Source of the DNA: Anaerolineaceae bacterium
GTDB lineage: Bacteria > Chloroflexota > Anaerolineae > Anaerolineales > Anaerolineaceae
DNA: 18,864 bases
NCBI GenBank assembly: GCA_028714615.1
Contig: JAQTMA010000028.1
Coordinates: 1-18,864, forward strand
Reading direction: 5' to 3'
Shown: piece after piece, positions 6,536 to 14,854 of the stretch
Position numbering within the stretch: the stretch's first letter is position 1
How the letters are laid out: each line of letters opens with the position of its first letter
Notes under the pieces: model-generated
What the model was told of the DNA's origin: nothing
What the model saw: only the letters and a program-made list of their open reading frames with translations
Databases searched by the model: none
Translations under genes and position numbers: made by a program

Positions 6536-7837
6536 ATGGCGCAACTGGACACTCCGGGATTGTTTCACCTTCCCTATGGGAGTGATTCGCTGGATTTGCG
6601 CGTACCTCCAGAGAATCTGCTGGCCTGGCTGCCGCCCGGAAGGATAGAAGCGCTCCCAGACCCTGAGCGGGCTATTTATTCCACCCTCGACCATCCCGTA
6701 GAGTCACCGGTTGTGGAAGCGCTGGTGCACGCCGGCGATAAGGTTACCATCCTGGTGGACGATTACACCCGCCCCACACCCACCTGCATGATCCTACCCT
6801 GTTTGCTCGAGCGCCTGCATGCTGGCGGAATCCAGGATCGAGACGTGACCATTCTGATTTCAACCGGCACCCACCGCCCCTGTTCCCCCAGCGAATTACA
6901 GAAGAAATTGGGCAATGCCCTGGTTCCCCGCCTCCGGGTGGTCCAGCATGATTGCCAGGATGCAACCAGCCAGGTGTTCCTGGGGATCACCTCCTTTGGG
7001 ACGCCGGTTTGGGTGAACCGCGCCGCGGTCGAGACCGATCATCTTTTCGGGATCGGGCATATCGACCCCAGCGATTATGCCGGATACGCGGGTGGCTGGA
7101 AGTTGGTGGTGCCCGGTGTAGCAGCCCTGGAGACAATCAACGCTAACCACGCCCTGGCGGTTTTGAGCTTCCGTCAGTATGGCCGCATCGATTTGCCCTG
7201 TCGCCTGGATATCGACGCGGCTGGGTCGCTTGTGCATGCCGCCCTTTTTATCAATACCGTATTGAACCAGGAAGGCCAAATCGCGGCTGTCTTTGCCGGT
7301 TCACCGGGCGCCGTCCACCAGGCAGGCGTCAACCTGGCCCGCCTAAGTTATGAAGTCGCCTGTCCGGCCTTGGCCGACATCTGCGTAGCATCTGCTTACC
7401 CTTACGACATCGACTTCTACCAGGCCATCCGGGCGGTTGAGTACGCCGACCGGGTTGTTCGTCCCGGCGGTAGCCTGTTGATCGCCGCGCCATGTCCGGA
7501 TGGAACCGGCAGCCGGGAATTTTTCGACCTGCTTTCCGATCCCGACCGTTCAGCCGAGAAATTCCTGCGAAAGATCGCCCGGCGCGAAGGAAAAGTGACC
7601 TATAATGTGCTTGGGTACTTCTTGACCCGTATCCTGGCAGAAAAACACGTCTACGCCATCATGCCTGGCATTCCGGGCGGACAGTTAGAAGCGCTTGGCC
7701 TCCACCCGGTCGACTCCCTGCAAGCTGGTTTGGACGCCTTGTTTAAAGTGCACGGTCAGCAAGCCAGCGTGGTCATCCTCCCGGCAGGCTCGAACACCAT
7801 CCCACGCATCCAGGATGAGGTGATCGATGGAAAATGA
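6536..7837 (+). CDS. LarA-like nickel-pincer protein (lactate racemase superfamily, DUF2088)
   Basis: A 433-residue protein of LarA length and layout. LarA racemases use a nickel-pincer nucleotide covalently held by a Lys, a His nickel ligand, and two His acting as acid/base on either face of the 2-hydroxyacid. Aligning by motif with Lactobacillus LarA numbering: DDYTRP gives Asp76/Arg79 (LarA 72/75), GTHR gives His113 (108), AGYAGGWK gives Lys189 (184), and NANHA gives His205 (200). The position of the second catalytic His (174) is Ser179, in IDPSDYAGYAGG where PH..AG is usual. So the cofactor-binding residues are kept but one catalytic base is lost; His175 is nearby and might compensate. 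Starts three bases after livF with no clear ribosome site, so probably translationally coupled. Followed by an Ldh_2 dehydrogenase with an 11-base overlap, supporting a 2-hydroxyacid substrate. No larB/larC/larE cofactor genes are in the window. Confidence 0.85.
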   Translation: MAQLDTPGLFHLPYGSDSLDLRVPPENLLAWLPPGRIEALPDPERAIYSTLDHPVESPVVEALVHAGDKVTILVDDYTRPTPTCMILPCLLERLHAGGIQDRDVTILISTGTHRPCSPSELQKKLGNALVPRLRVVQHDCQDATSQVFLGITSFGTPVWVNRAAVETDHLFGIGHIDPSDYAGYAGGWKLVVPGVAALETINANHALAVLSFRQYGRIDLPCRLDIDAAGSLVHAALFINTVLNQEGQIAAVFAGSPGAVHQAGVNLARLSYEVACPALADICVASAYPYDIDFYQAIRAVEYADRVVRPGGSLLIAAPCPDGTGSREFFDLLSDPDRSAEKFLRKIARREGKVTYNVLGYFLTRILAEKHVYAIMPGIPGGQLEALGLHPVDSLQAGLDALFKVHGQQASVVILPAGSNTIPRIQDEVIDGK

Positions 7838-8942
7838 AAATATGCACATACCCGTGAACCAACTGCATCGGTTCTGCAGAGAAATCTTCAAGAAGCTCGG
7901 AGAGCCCGATGAGTCTGCCCGCATCATCGCGGACGTCTTATTAGCCGCCGATCTGAGAGGCATCAACAGCCATGGGGTTGCCCGCGTGGGGATGTACGTT
8001 AAGTATATGCGAGCTGGGATGATCCGTCCGAACGTTAACCCCGAGGTGGTTAGCGAAACCCCGGCGACCGCGGTGATCGACGCCAAAGCAGGCATGGGTC
8101 AGCCGGTCGCTTACCGGGCGATGCAGATGGCGATCGCCAAAGCGAAATCCTGCGGCATCGGCTGGGTATCCGTGCGCAACTCCAACCATTACGGCATCGC
8201 CGGGTATTACGCTCTCCAGGCTTTGGAACACGACTGTATTGGCATCTCCATGACGAACTCGGCAGTTTTTGTTGTACCCACCTTCGGTCGGGATGCCATG
8301 CTGGGAACCAACCCAATTGCCGTAGCCGCCCCTTCTGGCGCAGAGCGGCCTTTCGTGCTGGATATGGCCACCAGCACCGTTCCTTTCGGCAAACTGGAAG
8401 TGTACGATCGCCTCGAGAAACCTCTTCCCCCGGGTTGGGCAACCGACGAAAACGGCCTGACAGCCACCAACTCGCGCCATGTCATGGACAATATGCACCA
8501 GCAGCCTCTGCGTGGCGGCCTCACCCCCCTGGGTGGAGAAGGCGAAATGTTCGGTGGGCATAAAGGTTACGGCCTGGCCTTGTTGGTCGATGTATTGTGC
8601 GGGGTGCTGCCAGGGGCGCTGTACGCCGACCGGGTCTACCCGCAAACGGCCGGTGGAGAGAGCTTGCCGCCAGGGCTCGGGCACCTGTTTGCTGCCATAC
8701 GCATCGATGCCTTCCGCCCGATCGAGGAATTCAAGGATTCGATGGATGACCTGCAACGCCGCATGAAAGCAGCCCCCAAGGCAGAAGGTCAGCAACGCAT
8801 CTACATTCACGGCGAAAAAGAGTTCGAACAGGCTGAAAGAAGGCAGCGTGATGGCATCCCGGTGAACCGAAAGGTGTATGCAGAACTCAAACAAATTGGG
8901 GAGGATTGTGGCGTTAATATTTTGGATGATGTGGAGATTTAA
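7827..8942 (+). CDS. Ldh_2 (malate/L-lactate dehydrogenase-like) family NAD(P)-dependent oxidoreductase
   Basis: A 371-residue cytoplasmic dehydrogenase of the Ldh_2 superfamily, which interconverts 2-hydroxyacids (malate, lactate, sulfolactate, ureidoglycolate) or cyclic imino acids with their oxidised forms. Seen in sequence: ADLRGINSHGVAR (about residues 41-53, with the conserved SHG His49), WVSVRNSNHYGIAGYY (His121), GTNPIAVAAPSG, FVLDMATS, and the glycine-rich GGHKGYGLALLVD near the nucleotide site. Length is slightly above the usual 330-360. TGAGGTG precedes the ATG by four bases, and the start overlaps the LarA-like gene by 11 bases. Placed between a hydroxyacid racemase-like gene and a 2-oxoacid:ferredoxin oxidoreductase, it most simply makes the 2-oxoacid. 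The exact substrate and NAD versus NADP preference are not evident. Confidence 0.9.
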   Translation: MENENMHIPVNQLHRFCREIFKKLGEPDESARIIADVLLAADLRGINSHGVARVGMYVKYMRAGMIRPNVNPEVVSETPATAVIDAKAGMGQPVAYRAMQMAIAKAKSCGIGWVSVRNSNHYGIAGYYALQALEHDCIGISMTNSAVFVVPTFGRDAMLGTNPIAVAAPSGAERPFVLDMATSTVPFGKLEVYDRLEKPLPPGWATDENGLTATNSRHVMDNMHQQPLRGGLTPLGGEGEMFGGHKGYGLALLVDVLCGVLPGALYADRVYPQTAGGESLPPGLGHLFAAIRIDAFRPIEEFKDSMDDLQRRMKAAPKAEGQQRIYIHGEKEFEQAERRQRDGIPVNRKVYAELKQIGEDCGVNILDDVEI

Positions 8943-8957
8943 TGGGGAAAGGACCTA

Positions 8958-10847
8958 ATGAAAAAATTGATCACCGGTAATGAAGCCGTCGCATACGGCG
9001 CTTTACGCGCCGGGGTGAAATGCGTCACCGGTTACCCGGGTACACCCTCTACTGGGGCATTAGCGAGTTTGCTGGAGAAACCCCAAAGCAACGCCTACGT
9101 GGAATGGTCCACCAATGAGAAAGTGGCCTTCGAAATCGCTACCGGCGTCGCTTGGGCGGGGCACCGGGCGTTATGTACTATGAAAATGAGCGGGATCAAC
9201 GTGGCAGCGGACTCGCTGCTTGCGGTAGCCTATTCCGGGACGGAGGGCGGGCTGGTGGTTTACGTAGCCGACGATCCGGGGGTGTCAGCCGGCTGCGTGG
9301 AAGAAGATTCGCGCCTGTACGCCGCCATGGCCGACCTGCCGGTGTTGGAACCTACCAGCGTGACCGAGGCCTACAAGCTCATCCAGGTCGCCTTCGAGCT
9401 CTCCGAAGCAGTCAAGGCGCCGGTATTCTTGCGCCTGGTGACGCCCCTGGCGCATTCCTTCGCCCTGGTAGATGTGGAAGAGCCTGCATCCGTCTCTCAA
9501 GCTGAGCCGATCCTGATCAAGGACATCAGCCGCTTCACCAAAGCCGGCGCTCACATCTGCATGACCCAACACCGCGATGCTATCCGCCGCCTGGAAGCCG
9601 CCGAGGGCTTCATTCGCAAACAAGGATTGTACCACCTGGACCTCTCCCCCGAACCGGGCGGCCTGGGGATCATCGCCAGCGGAGTGGTTTGCTCGTATTT
9701 GGACGAGTCTTTCTCCATCGCTGCCGGGTATGGTGTGCAGCCCGACAAATTCTCAATCCTGCGCCTGAGCGCTACCCATCCTTATCCGAGCGCGGAAGTA
9801 CGCCGATTGCTGGAGCACTGCTCCGATATCGTGGTGCTCGAGGAGCTAGAACCGCACCTCGAGAAATCAGTGTACGTAGACGCTCAGCGGTCCGCATTCC
9901 ACGGGCGCATCGTCGGCAAGCTGGACGGCACACTGAGCCGCATCGGTGAGTACGGCGTCATCCAGGTGCTCACGGGGTTGTCGGCCGGACTGATGCGTGA
10001 TATCCCAACCGGTTCTGTGCGCGGGATGACCAGCGGCGAAGGTATGGCTGCCGCCCGGCCGATCACTACCTGCGCCGGATGCCCCCATCGCGGCACCTTT
10101 ATGGCCATCAATGCCGCGATCAAAAAGCTGCACCTTAAACCCAACCAGGTAATGGTCACCGGCGATATCGGCTGCACTATTCTTGGGATGAACCCGCCTT
10201 TTGATACGGTCTGGACGGAAGTCTCGATGGGCGCCAGTATCAGCCTCGCGCAGGGTTACGTTCACGCCGGCGTCAAAACCCCGGTTATCGCGACCATTGG
10301 CGACTCGACCTTCTTCCATGGCGGCATCCCCGGCCTGATCAACGCCATCCAACACCAGGTCGACCTGACCCTGGTGATCATGGACAACCGCTGGACGGCC
10401 ATGACCGGTATGCAGACTAATCCGGGCACACCCAGCGCGCTGCAGGGCGCCGGACGCGCCTACCGGGAAGTGGACATCGCTGCGATCATCCCCGCCCTGG
10501 GTGTGGAACACTTCTTCACCATTGATCCGTTCGACTTGGATGCGTCTACGGCCATTTTACAGCTTGCCTTGAAGCAGCCAGGGGTGAAGGTAGTGCTTTC
10601 CCGCGGCGAGTGCGCCATCCCGGCCGCGCGGCGGGATACCGATATCGGTACGATCCGGGTGATCGCCGAGAACTGCAACCGGTGCAAGCTGTGTATCATG
10701 CAGACCGGCTGTGCGGCCATTGAGCTTAGCGAATGCGCGGTAGTCATTAATGAAGCGCTATGCCGGGTGTGTGGCTTGTGTGTGGAAGTCTGCAATCGCA
10801 ACGCCTTAATCCAAAAGTCCTTAGGAACTGACCCAGATGAACTTTGA
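8958..10847 (+). CDS. iorA: Indolepyruvate:ferredoxin oxidoreductase, alpha subunit (IorA)
   Basis: A 629-residue subunit that, with IorB, oxidatively decarboxylates 2-oxoacids (typically aryl pyruvates) with CoA to acyl-CoA and CO2, reducing ferredoxin. Domain order is right: a pyrimidine-binding domain at about 1-180 (KCVTGYPGTPSTGAL, YVEWSTNEKVAFE), a middle domain, a thiamine diphosphate domain at about 370-550 (TTCAGCPHRGTF; the GDS...N cofactor motif at about 447-475), and a C-terminal 2[4Fe-4S] segment. That segment has Cys573, 576, 579, 585 and Cys602, 605, 608, 612 (CX2CX2CX5C and CX2CX2CX3C), with Asn in place of the usual Pro after the last Cys. AAAGGA lies four bases before the ATG. 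Overlaps iorB by 11 bases. Oxygen-sensitive chemistry implies anaerobic life. Substrate range within 2-oxoacids cannot be read from sequence. Confidence 0.93.
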   Translation: MKKLITGNEAVAYGALRAGVKCVTGYPGTPSTGALASLLEKPQSNAYVEWSTNEKVAFEIATGVAWAGHRALCTMKMSGINVAADSLLAVAYSGTEGGLVVYVADDPGVSAGCVEEDSRLYAAMADLPVLEPTSVTEAYKLIQVAFELSEAVKAPVFLRLVTPLAHSFALVDVEEPASVSQAEPILIKDISRFTKAGAHICMTQHRDAIRRLEAAEGFIRKQGLYHLDLSPEPGGLGIIASGVVCSYLDESFSIAAGYGVQPDKFSILRLSATHPYPSAEVRRLLEHCSDIVVLEELEPHLEKSVYVDAQRSAFHGRIVGKLDGTLSRIGEYGVIQVLTGLSAGLMRDIPTGSVRGMTSGEGMAAARPITTCAGCPHRGTFMAINAAIKKLHLKPNQVMVTGDIGCTILGMNPPFDTVWTEVSMGASISLAQGYVHAGVKTPVIATIGDSTFFHGGIPGLINAIQHQVDLTLVIMDNRWTAMTGMQTNPGTPSALQGAGRAYREVDIAAIIPALGVEHFFTIDPFDLDASTAILQLALKQPGVKVVLSRGECAIPAARRDTDIGTIRVIAENCNRCKLCIMQTGCAAIELSECAVVINEALCRVCGLCVEVCNRNALIQKSLGTDPDEL

Positions 10848-11457
10848 TATATTTCTCGTAGGTGTAGGTGGGCAGGGTATCCTGACCATCGGTGAGATCC
10901 TGGCCAGCACGGCCGAGCACTTGGAAATCCCGGTCAATTTCTTCCCATCCAAGGGCATGGCCCAGCGTGGCGGCTTTGTCAAAGCCCAGTTGCGTCTGGG
11001 CCGGGACAACCCCGGACCAAACATCCCCGAACGCAGCGCCGACCTGGTCTTTGCTATGGAGCAATCGGAGGCGCTGAAAGCCATCCGTTACGTTCGCCCG
11101 GGTAGTGATTTCATCTTATATGGGGATGTCTGGTCGCCCGCGGCCGTCATGCTGGGGAAGGCTTCCTACCCGGCTATCGAGCAGGTGCGCACTGCCGTCC
11201 TGCAAGCCGGCGCGCGTTTCCTATTCATCCCACCCACCAGCCTGCCAACTTTTCACCGTGAACCGGTGGCGCCCAACATCTTCATGCTCGGCGTGGCCTT
11301 AGCACACACTTCGCTTGGCCAGGTGTTTACTGCCGAACAGGTTGCTCATTCAATCCTGGAGCGCTGGCAACGCGCCGGCGAATCCAACCGCTTTGCATTC
11401 CAGGCTGGCTTAGCCTCGCTCCCCCATATCCAGGCGGCCGAAGAGGTCTCACGGTGA
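10837..11457 (+). CDS. iorB: Indolepyruvate:ferredoxin oxidoreductase, beta subunit (IorB)
   Basis: A 206-residue protein matching the gamma-type (catalytic) domain of pyruvate/ketoisovalerate:ferredoxin oxidoreductases. The N-terminal block FLVGVGGQGILTIGEILA is the family's CoA/nucleotide-side glycine motif, followed by FFPSKGMAQRGGFVKAQLRL and SADLVFAMEQSEALKAI, both diagnostic for IorB. Length is usual for IorB (about 190-210). It is the obligate partner of IorA, with which its start overlaps, and its stop overlaps the start of the acyl-CoA synthetase (GTGA), so the three products are made together. Confidence 0.93.
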   Translation: MNFDIFLVGVGGQGILTIGEILASTAEHLEIPVNFFPSKGMAQRGGFVKAQLRLGRDNPGPNIPERSADLVFAMEQSEALKAIRYVRPGSDFILYGDVWSPAAVMLGKASYPAIEQVRTAVLQAGARFLFIPPTSLPTFHREPVAPNIFMLGVALAHTSLGQVFTAEQVAHSILERWQRAGESNRFAFQAGLASLPHIQAAEEVSR

Positions 11458-13502
11458 GCCTGGAGAGCCTGTTCAACCCGCGTGGGGTGGTCGTCGCCGG
11501 TTCGATGACTCCCGGGCGCCTGGGCGCCGAACTGATCAAACAGATCCTGGCCGGTGGATATTCCGGTGGACTCTATGCGACCAACCCGAAGGGTGAGGGT
11601 TGTGGAACGGTGCAGGGCTTTGTCTCTGCAATGCAGATTGGAGAGCCGGTGGATCTGGCCGTGATCGCTTCCCCGGCCCCCACCGTGGCAAGCGTTTTAA
11701 CCGATTGTGGACGGGCGGGGGTCCAGGCTGCAGTGGTGATCACCTCCGGTTTTTCGGAAGCAGGCAATCAGGCGGGCGAGGAGGAGCTGCGCCGCGTGGC
11801 GCAGGAGCATGGCATGCGGATCGTCGGCCCGAACTGCGCCGGAATGGTGAACACCGCCTGCAACCTGTACCCAACTCTGGAATTACGCCCTCCCTCCGGG
11901 TCGGTAGCGCTGGTTTCGCAGAGCGGCGCATTGGGCGGAGCCGTGCTGGCGCGCGCTCAAGAAGAGCGTTTGGGCATCTCGAAATTCGTCAGCTATGGCA
12001 ATGGCGCCGACCTGACCCAGGTGGATTTTCTGGACTACCTGCGCGATGACCCCCTCACCCGCGTGGTAGCGCTGTATATCGAGAGTGTCAACGACGGGCG
12101 GGCGTTTTTACACGCCTTGACGGCCTGTGCAGAACGAAAACCGGTGGTGGTCATCAAAGCCGGGCGCACCAGGGCGGGAGCCCGCGCCACGGCTTCGCAC
12201 ACCGGCTCGCTGTCCGGGGCTGACGCCGTTTACGACGCAGCGATCCGCCAGGCCGGCGCCATCCGCGCCCGCTCAGTCGACGAGATGATGGATCTGTGCA
12301 CCGCTTTCTCTAGCCTGCCTCCCATGAAGGGCAAACGCTTGTTGATCGTGACCAACTCGGGCGGGCCAGGAGTGCTGGCAGCCGACCTGGCGGAAGAGTT
12401 GGGGTTGGATGTCAGCGAGCCGTGCGCCGCATCGAAGGCCGGGCTGGGTGATTTCATCCCAGGGCATGCTTCGCTGAAGAACCCGGTCGACCTGACCGTG
12501 GAAGGTACACGCGAGGGCTTTTGCCGCACGCTGCAGGGGCTGCTGCCCGAATATGATGCCGCGCTGGCCATGAACGTCAGCACACCATACCTGGATACGC
12601 TCTCCCTGGCCGAGGGGGTGGTGGCTGGTGCGACCGAAGGCGGCAAGCCTGTGACCGCTAACTTTCTGCCTACCCAACTGGTGGGTGATGCCGTCAACCG
12701 GTTGAAGCACGGAGGGGTACCGAACTTCCCCAGCGGCGAACGCGCGGTGGCTGCCCTGGCCGCGTTGGCCGGTGATTATGCTCGCCGGCAGGATGCGAAG
12801 CGCGGCATGCGGGCTGCCCTTGCCTCACCTCAGCAGCCGGTTGAGTCAAAACCGTTGCCCGGGACGGGTCCCCTGCTCGAGCCGCAAGCGATGGCCTGGC
12901 TGGTAGAAAACGGACTGCCTGTTCCTGCATTCCAGGTTGCAGGAACACGAGAACAGGCAGCACAAGCTGCCCAGACATTAGGCTTTCCGGTGGTAATGAA
13001 GATTGTCTCTCCGGAAATCCTGCACAAATCGGACGTGGGGGGCGTGATGATCGGCATCCGCGATGAGAACGAGGCGCGCCTGGCCTTCGATCGCATCTGT
13101 CAGGCCGCCGAGGGCCGGGATTATCGCGGTGTGGTGATCTACCCCATGATTTCCGGGGGTGTGGAGGTGCTAGTCGGCCTGTCGCGCGACGCCCAATTTG
13201 GACCCATCATCGCGGTAGGAATTGGCGGCATCTTTATTGAAGTATTGCGGGATATTTCCCTGCGGATCGCTCCGGTGGATGCGGGCTCAGCCCTAGAGAT
13301 GGTGAACGAATTACGCGGGGTGGCATTGCTACGTGGAGCCCGTGGCCGCCCACCCTGCGACCTGCAGGCTTTGGCGCGCTTGATCGCACGGGTATCGGAG
13401 CTGCCCTTCACCTACCCCGAGCTGAAAGAGCTGGATTTAAATCCGGTCTTCGCGCTCGCGCAGGGTGTGGTGATTGGGGACGTGAGAATAATACGGACCT
13501 AA
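11454..13502 (+). CDS. ADP-forming acyl-CoA synthetase (acetyl-CoA synthetase ADP-forming type), fused alpha-beta
   Basis: A 682-residue enzyme that turns acyl-CoA + ADP + phosphate into free acid + CoA + ATP by way of a phospho-histidine. Domains in order: CoA-binding (about 1-130), succinyl-CoA ligase-like (145-290) with the catalytic His249 in ATASHTGSLSGAD, a second ligase domain (300-450), then an ATP-grasp domain (about 465-680) with GFPVVMKIVSPEILHKSDVG and a C-terminal LKELDLNPVFA. Archaeal enzymes often split the last domain into a separate beta subunit; here alpha and beta are fused, as in many bacteria. Start is GTG 11454 overlapping the iorB stop, with GAGG seven bases upstream. 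Following IorAB it would conserve the thioester energy as ATP. The family also contains protein acetyltransferases, but those carry an extra GNAT domain that is absent here. Confidence 0.92.
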   Translation: MSLESLFNPRGVVVAGSMTPGRLGAELIKQILAGGYSGGLYATNPKGEGCGTVQGFVSAMQIGEPVDLAVIASPAPTVASVLTDCGRAGVQAAVVITSGFSEAGNQAGEEELRRVAQEHGMRIVGPNCAGMVNTACNLYPTLELRPPSGSVALVSQSGALGGAVLARAQEERLGISKFVSYGNGADLTQVDFLDYLRDDPLTRVVALYIESVNDGRAFLHALTACAERKPVVVIKAGRTRAGARATASHTGSLSGADAVYDAAIRQAGAIRARSVDEMMDLCTAFSSLPPMKGKRLLIVTNSGGPGVLAADLAEELGLDVSEPCAASKAGLGDFIPGHASLKNPVDLTVEGTREGFCRTLQGLLPEYDAALAMNVSTPYLDTLSLAEGVVAGATEGGKPVTANFLPTQLVGDAVNRLKHGGVPNFPSGERAVAALAALAGDYARRQDAKRGMRAALASPQQPVESKPLPGTGPLLEPQAMAWLVENGLPVPAFQVAGTREQAAQAAQTLGFPVVMKIVSPEILHKSDVGGVMIGIRDENEARLAFDRICQAAEGRDYRGVVIYPMISGGVEVLVGLSRDAQFGPIIAVGIGGIFIEVLRDISLRIAPVDAGSALEMVNELRGVALLRGARGRPPCDLQALARLIARVSELPFTYPELKELDLNPVFALAQGVVIGDVRIIRT

Positions 13503-13542
13503 CTCCCAGCCCCTTCACTTCCGGGAAAGGGCTGGGGGTTAG
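13499..13542 (+). terminator. Long hairpin at the end of the catabolic operon
   Basis: Bases 13499-13515 and 13526-13542 pair over about 16 of 17 positions (core CCCAGCCC/GGGCTGGG, one G-U, one mismatch) around a 10-base loop. The stem includes the stop codon of the acyl-CoA synthetase gene. There is no U-run after it, so it may act with Rho or as a 3' mRNA-protecting stem. It is directly followed by a new promoter. Confidence 0.7.
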
Positions 13543-13549
13543 GTCCCAG

Positions 13550-13578
13550 TTGACTCCCTTACCTCAATTTGATATAAT
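13550..13578 (+). promoter_or_regulatory. Sigma-70-type promoter of the aminotransferase gene
   Basis: TTGACT (13550-13555), a 17-base spacer, and a perfect TATAAT (13573-13578). Transcription should begin near 13585, about 74 bases before the ATG. The two boxes are identical to those of the IclR-type gene promoter at 719-748. Confidence 0.82.
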
Positions 13579-13658
13579 GAAATTATTGAAATCGTGTTCC
13601 ACTGAATGAAACAACACCATACATCCGTCTGAACCTTCAGAGAAGGAGAGACCCATTC

Positions 13659-14768
13659 ATGGCCATCCAAGAGATTAAATTCACCCGGGGCGTACCCCCG
13701 GTCGAATCGTTCCCGATTGACCAGTTATCCGAATGCGCCGGTTCAGTGCTTAGCAACTACGGTGTACAGGTGCTGCAATACGGCGGCGGCGGTGGTTTTC
13801 AACCCTTACGCGAATACCTGGCTGAGCAGGCAGGCGTCCCGGATGGGCGCGTAATCATCGGGCAGGGCTCCCTTCTGCTGCAGGATTTTATCGCCCGCAG
13901 CCTGCTCGGCCCGCATCAACTGGCTTACGTCGAAAACCCGACCTACGACCGCACCATCCTGACCCTGCGCCGCCCGGGCGCGCGCGTGGTCGGGCTACCG
14001 GTGGAGGCCGATGGTCTGGATGTTGACATGCTCGAACGGCAGTTGCGCCATGGTGAACGGCCCACCCTGCTGTACACCATCCCCGATTTCCAGAACCCTA
14101 CCGGTACAGTGCTTTCCTTACAGAAACGCCGGCGTATCCTCGACCTGGCCGATGAGTACGGCTTCTGGGTCGTTGAAGACGTTCCCTACCGGCGCCTGCG
14201 CTACTCCGGCGAAGATGTGCCATCTATCTTCGAGCTGAATCCGGAGCGGGTGCTGCAGATGTCCTCTTTCAGCAAGCAGATCGGACCAGGGCTGCGTGTC
14301 GGTTACGTCGTGCTGCCTGATTCGTTGGCTCCCGGACTGCTGCGTTTCGTCGAAGAGGCCTACATCTGCCCCACCTACCTGGTGCAAGGTATGGTCTACG
14401 AGTTTATTCGCCGCGGCTGGCTGGAGGAAAACATTATCCGGCTCAAGAAGCTCTATCCTCCCCGCCTGAACGCGATGTTATCCGCCCTTGATGAGCACAT
14501 GTCCGGGCTGGCCACCTGGTTCCGGCCGGAGGGTGGCTTCTTTGTGGGCATGCAACTTCAAGCGGACATCCACCAGGATAATTTGCAAACCGCTGCAAGC
14601 GAAGCCGGCCTTAGCCTGACCGATGGGCGCGATTTCTTCACCGACGACAGCGGCGAGCGCTTCGTGCGGCTGCCTTTCTGCGCCCTTTCCCCCGTGGAAA
14701 TCCAGGAAGGCGTCGCTCGCCTGGCGGGTGTCGTCCGTCTCCTCGCCGTTACGAATGGTATAAAATAA
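13659..14768 (+). CDS. PLP-dependent aminotransferase, class I/II (2-aminoadipate/aromatic aminotransferase-like)
   Basis: A 369-residue fold-type-I aminotransferase, slightly shorter than the usual 390-400. Visible landmarks: YGGGGGFQPLREYLAEQ (family start of the PLP domain), ENPTYD at about 92-97, NPTG at 146-149, Asp174 and Tyr177 (PLP ring contacts), the Schiff-base Lys206 in SSFSKQIGPGLRVGY with the phosphate-binding Arg213, and Arg337 in VRLPFC for the substrate carboxylate. These resemble the LysN / 2-aminoadipate / aromatic aminotransferase branch (the catalytic part of MocR-type proteins, but with no GntR DNA-binding domain here). AAGGAG (13643-13648) serves the ATG. It has its own promoter after the operon's hairpin. 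It could feed amino-acid-derived 2-oxoacids to the upstream IorAB; this link is inference from position only. Confidence 0.88.
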   Translation: MAIQEIKFTRGVPPVESFPIDQLSECAGSVLSNYGVQVLQYGGGGGFQPLREYLAEQAGVPDGRVIIGQGSLLLQDFIARSLLGPHQLAYVENPTYDRTILTLRRPGARVVGLPVEADGLDVDMLERQLRHGERPTLLYTIPDFQNPTGTVLSLQKRRRILDLADEYGFWVVEDVPYRRLRYSGEDVPSIFELNPERVLQMSSFSKQIGPGLRVGYVVLPDSLAPGLLRFVEEAYICPTYLVQGMVYEFIRRGWLEENIIRLKKLYPPRLNAMLSALDEHMSGLATWFRPEGGFFVGMQLQADIHQDNLQTAASEAGLSLTDGRDFFTDDSGERFVRLPFCALSPVEIQEGVARLAGVVRLLAVTNGIK

Positions 14769-14818
14769 TTTTGAACTGCAAGGCTCACGAAGAGCACGGA
14801 GACTTAATGGAAATAGAG

Positions 14819-14854
14819 AAAAAGAAGAGTCAGGATTTCGTTTCTCTTCTTTTT
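14819..14854 (+). terminator. Terminator or attenuator hairpin in the pyrB leader
   Basis: AAAAAGAAGAG (14819-14829) and CTCTTCTTTTT (14844-14854) are perfect 11-bp complements with a 14-base loop; the descending arm ends in five T, followed by ATTT. The A/T-rich stem is weak for a plain terminator, but it lies 50 bases after the aminotransferase stop and 44 before pyrB, so it can end the first or attenuate the second. It sits inside a longer imperfect inverted repeat (about 14787-14876). Confidence 0.55.

Noticed and set aside
7941..8894. Long minus-strand open frame (317 codons)
   Set aside because: It is antisense to the Ldh_2 gene, whose product has clear family motifs; the antisense protein is His/Arg-rich and resembles nothing.
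9867..10511. Minus-strand open frame (214 codons)
   Set aside because: Antisense to the thiamine domain of IorA; a shadow of high-GC codon use.
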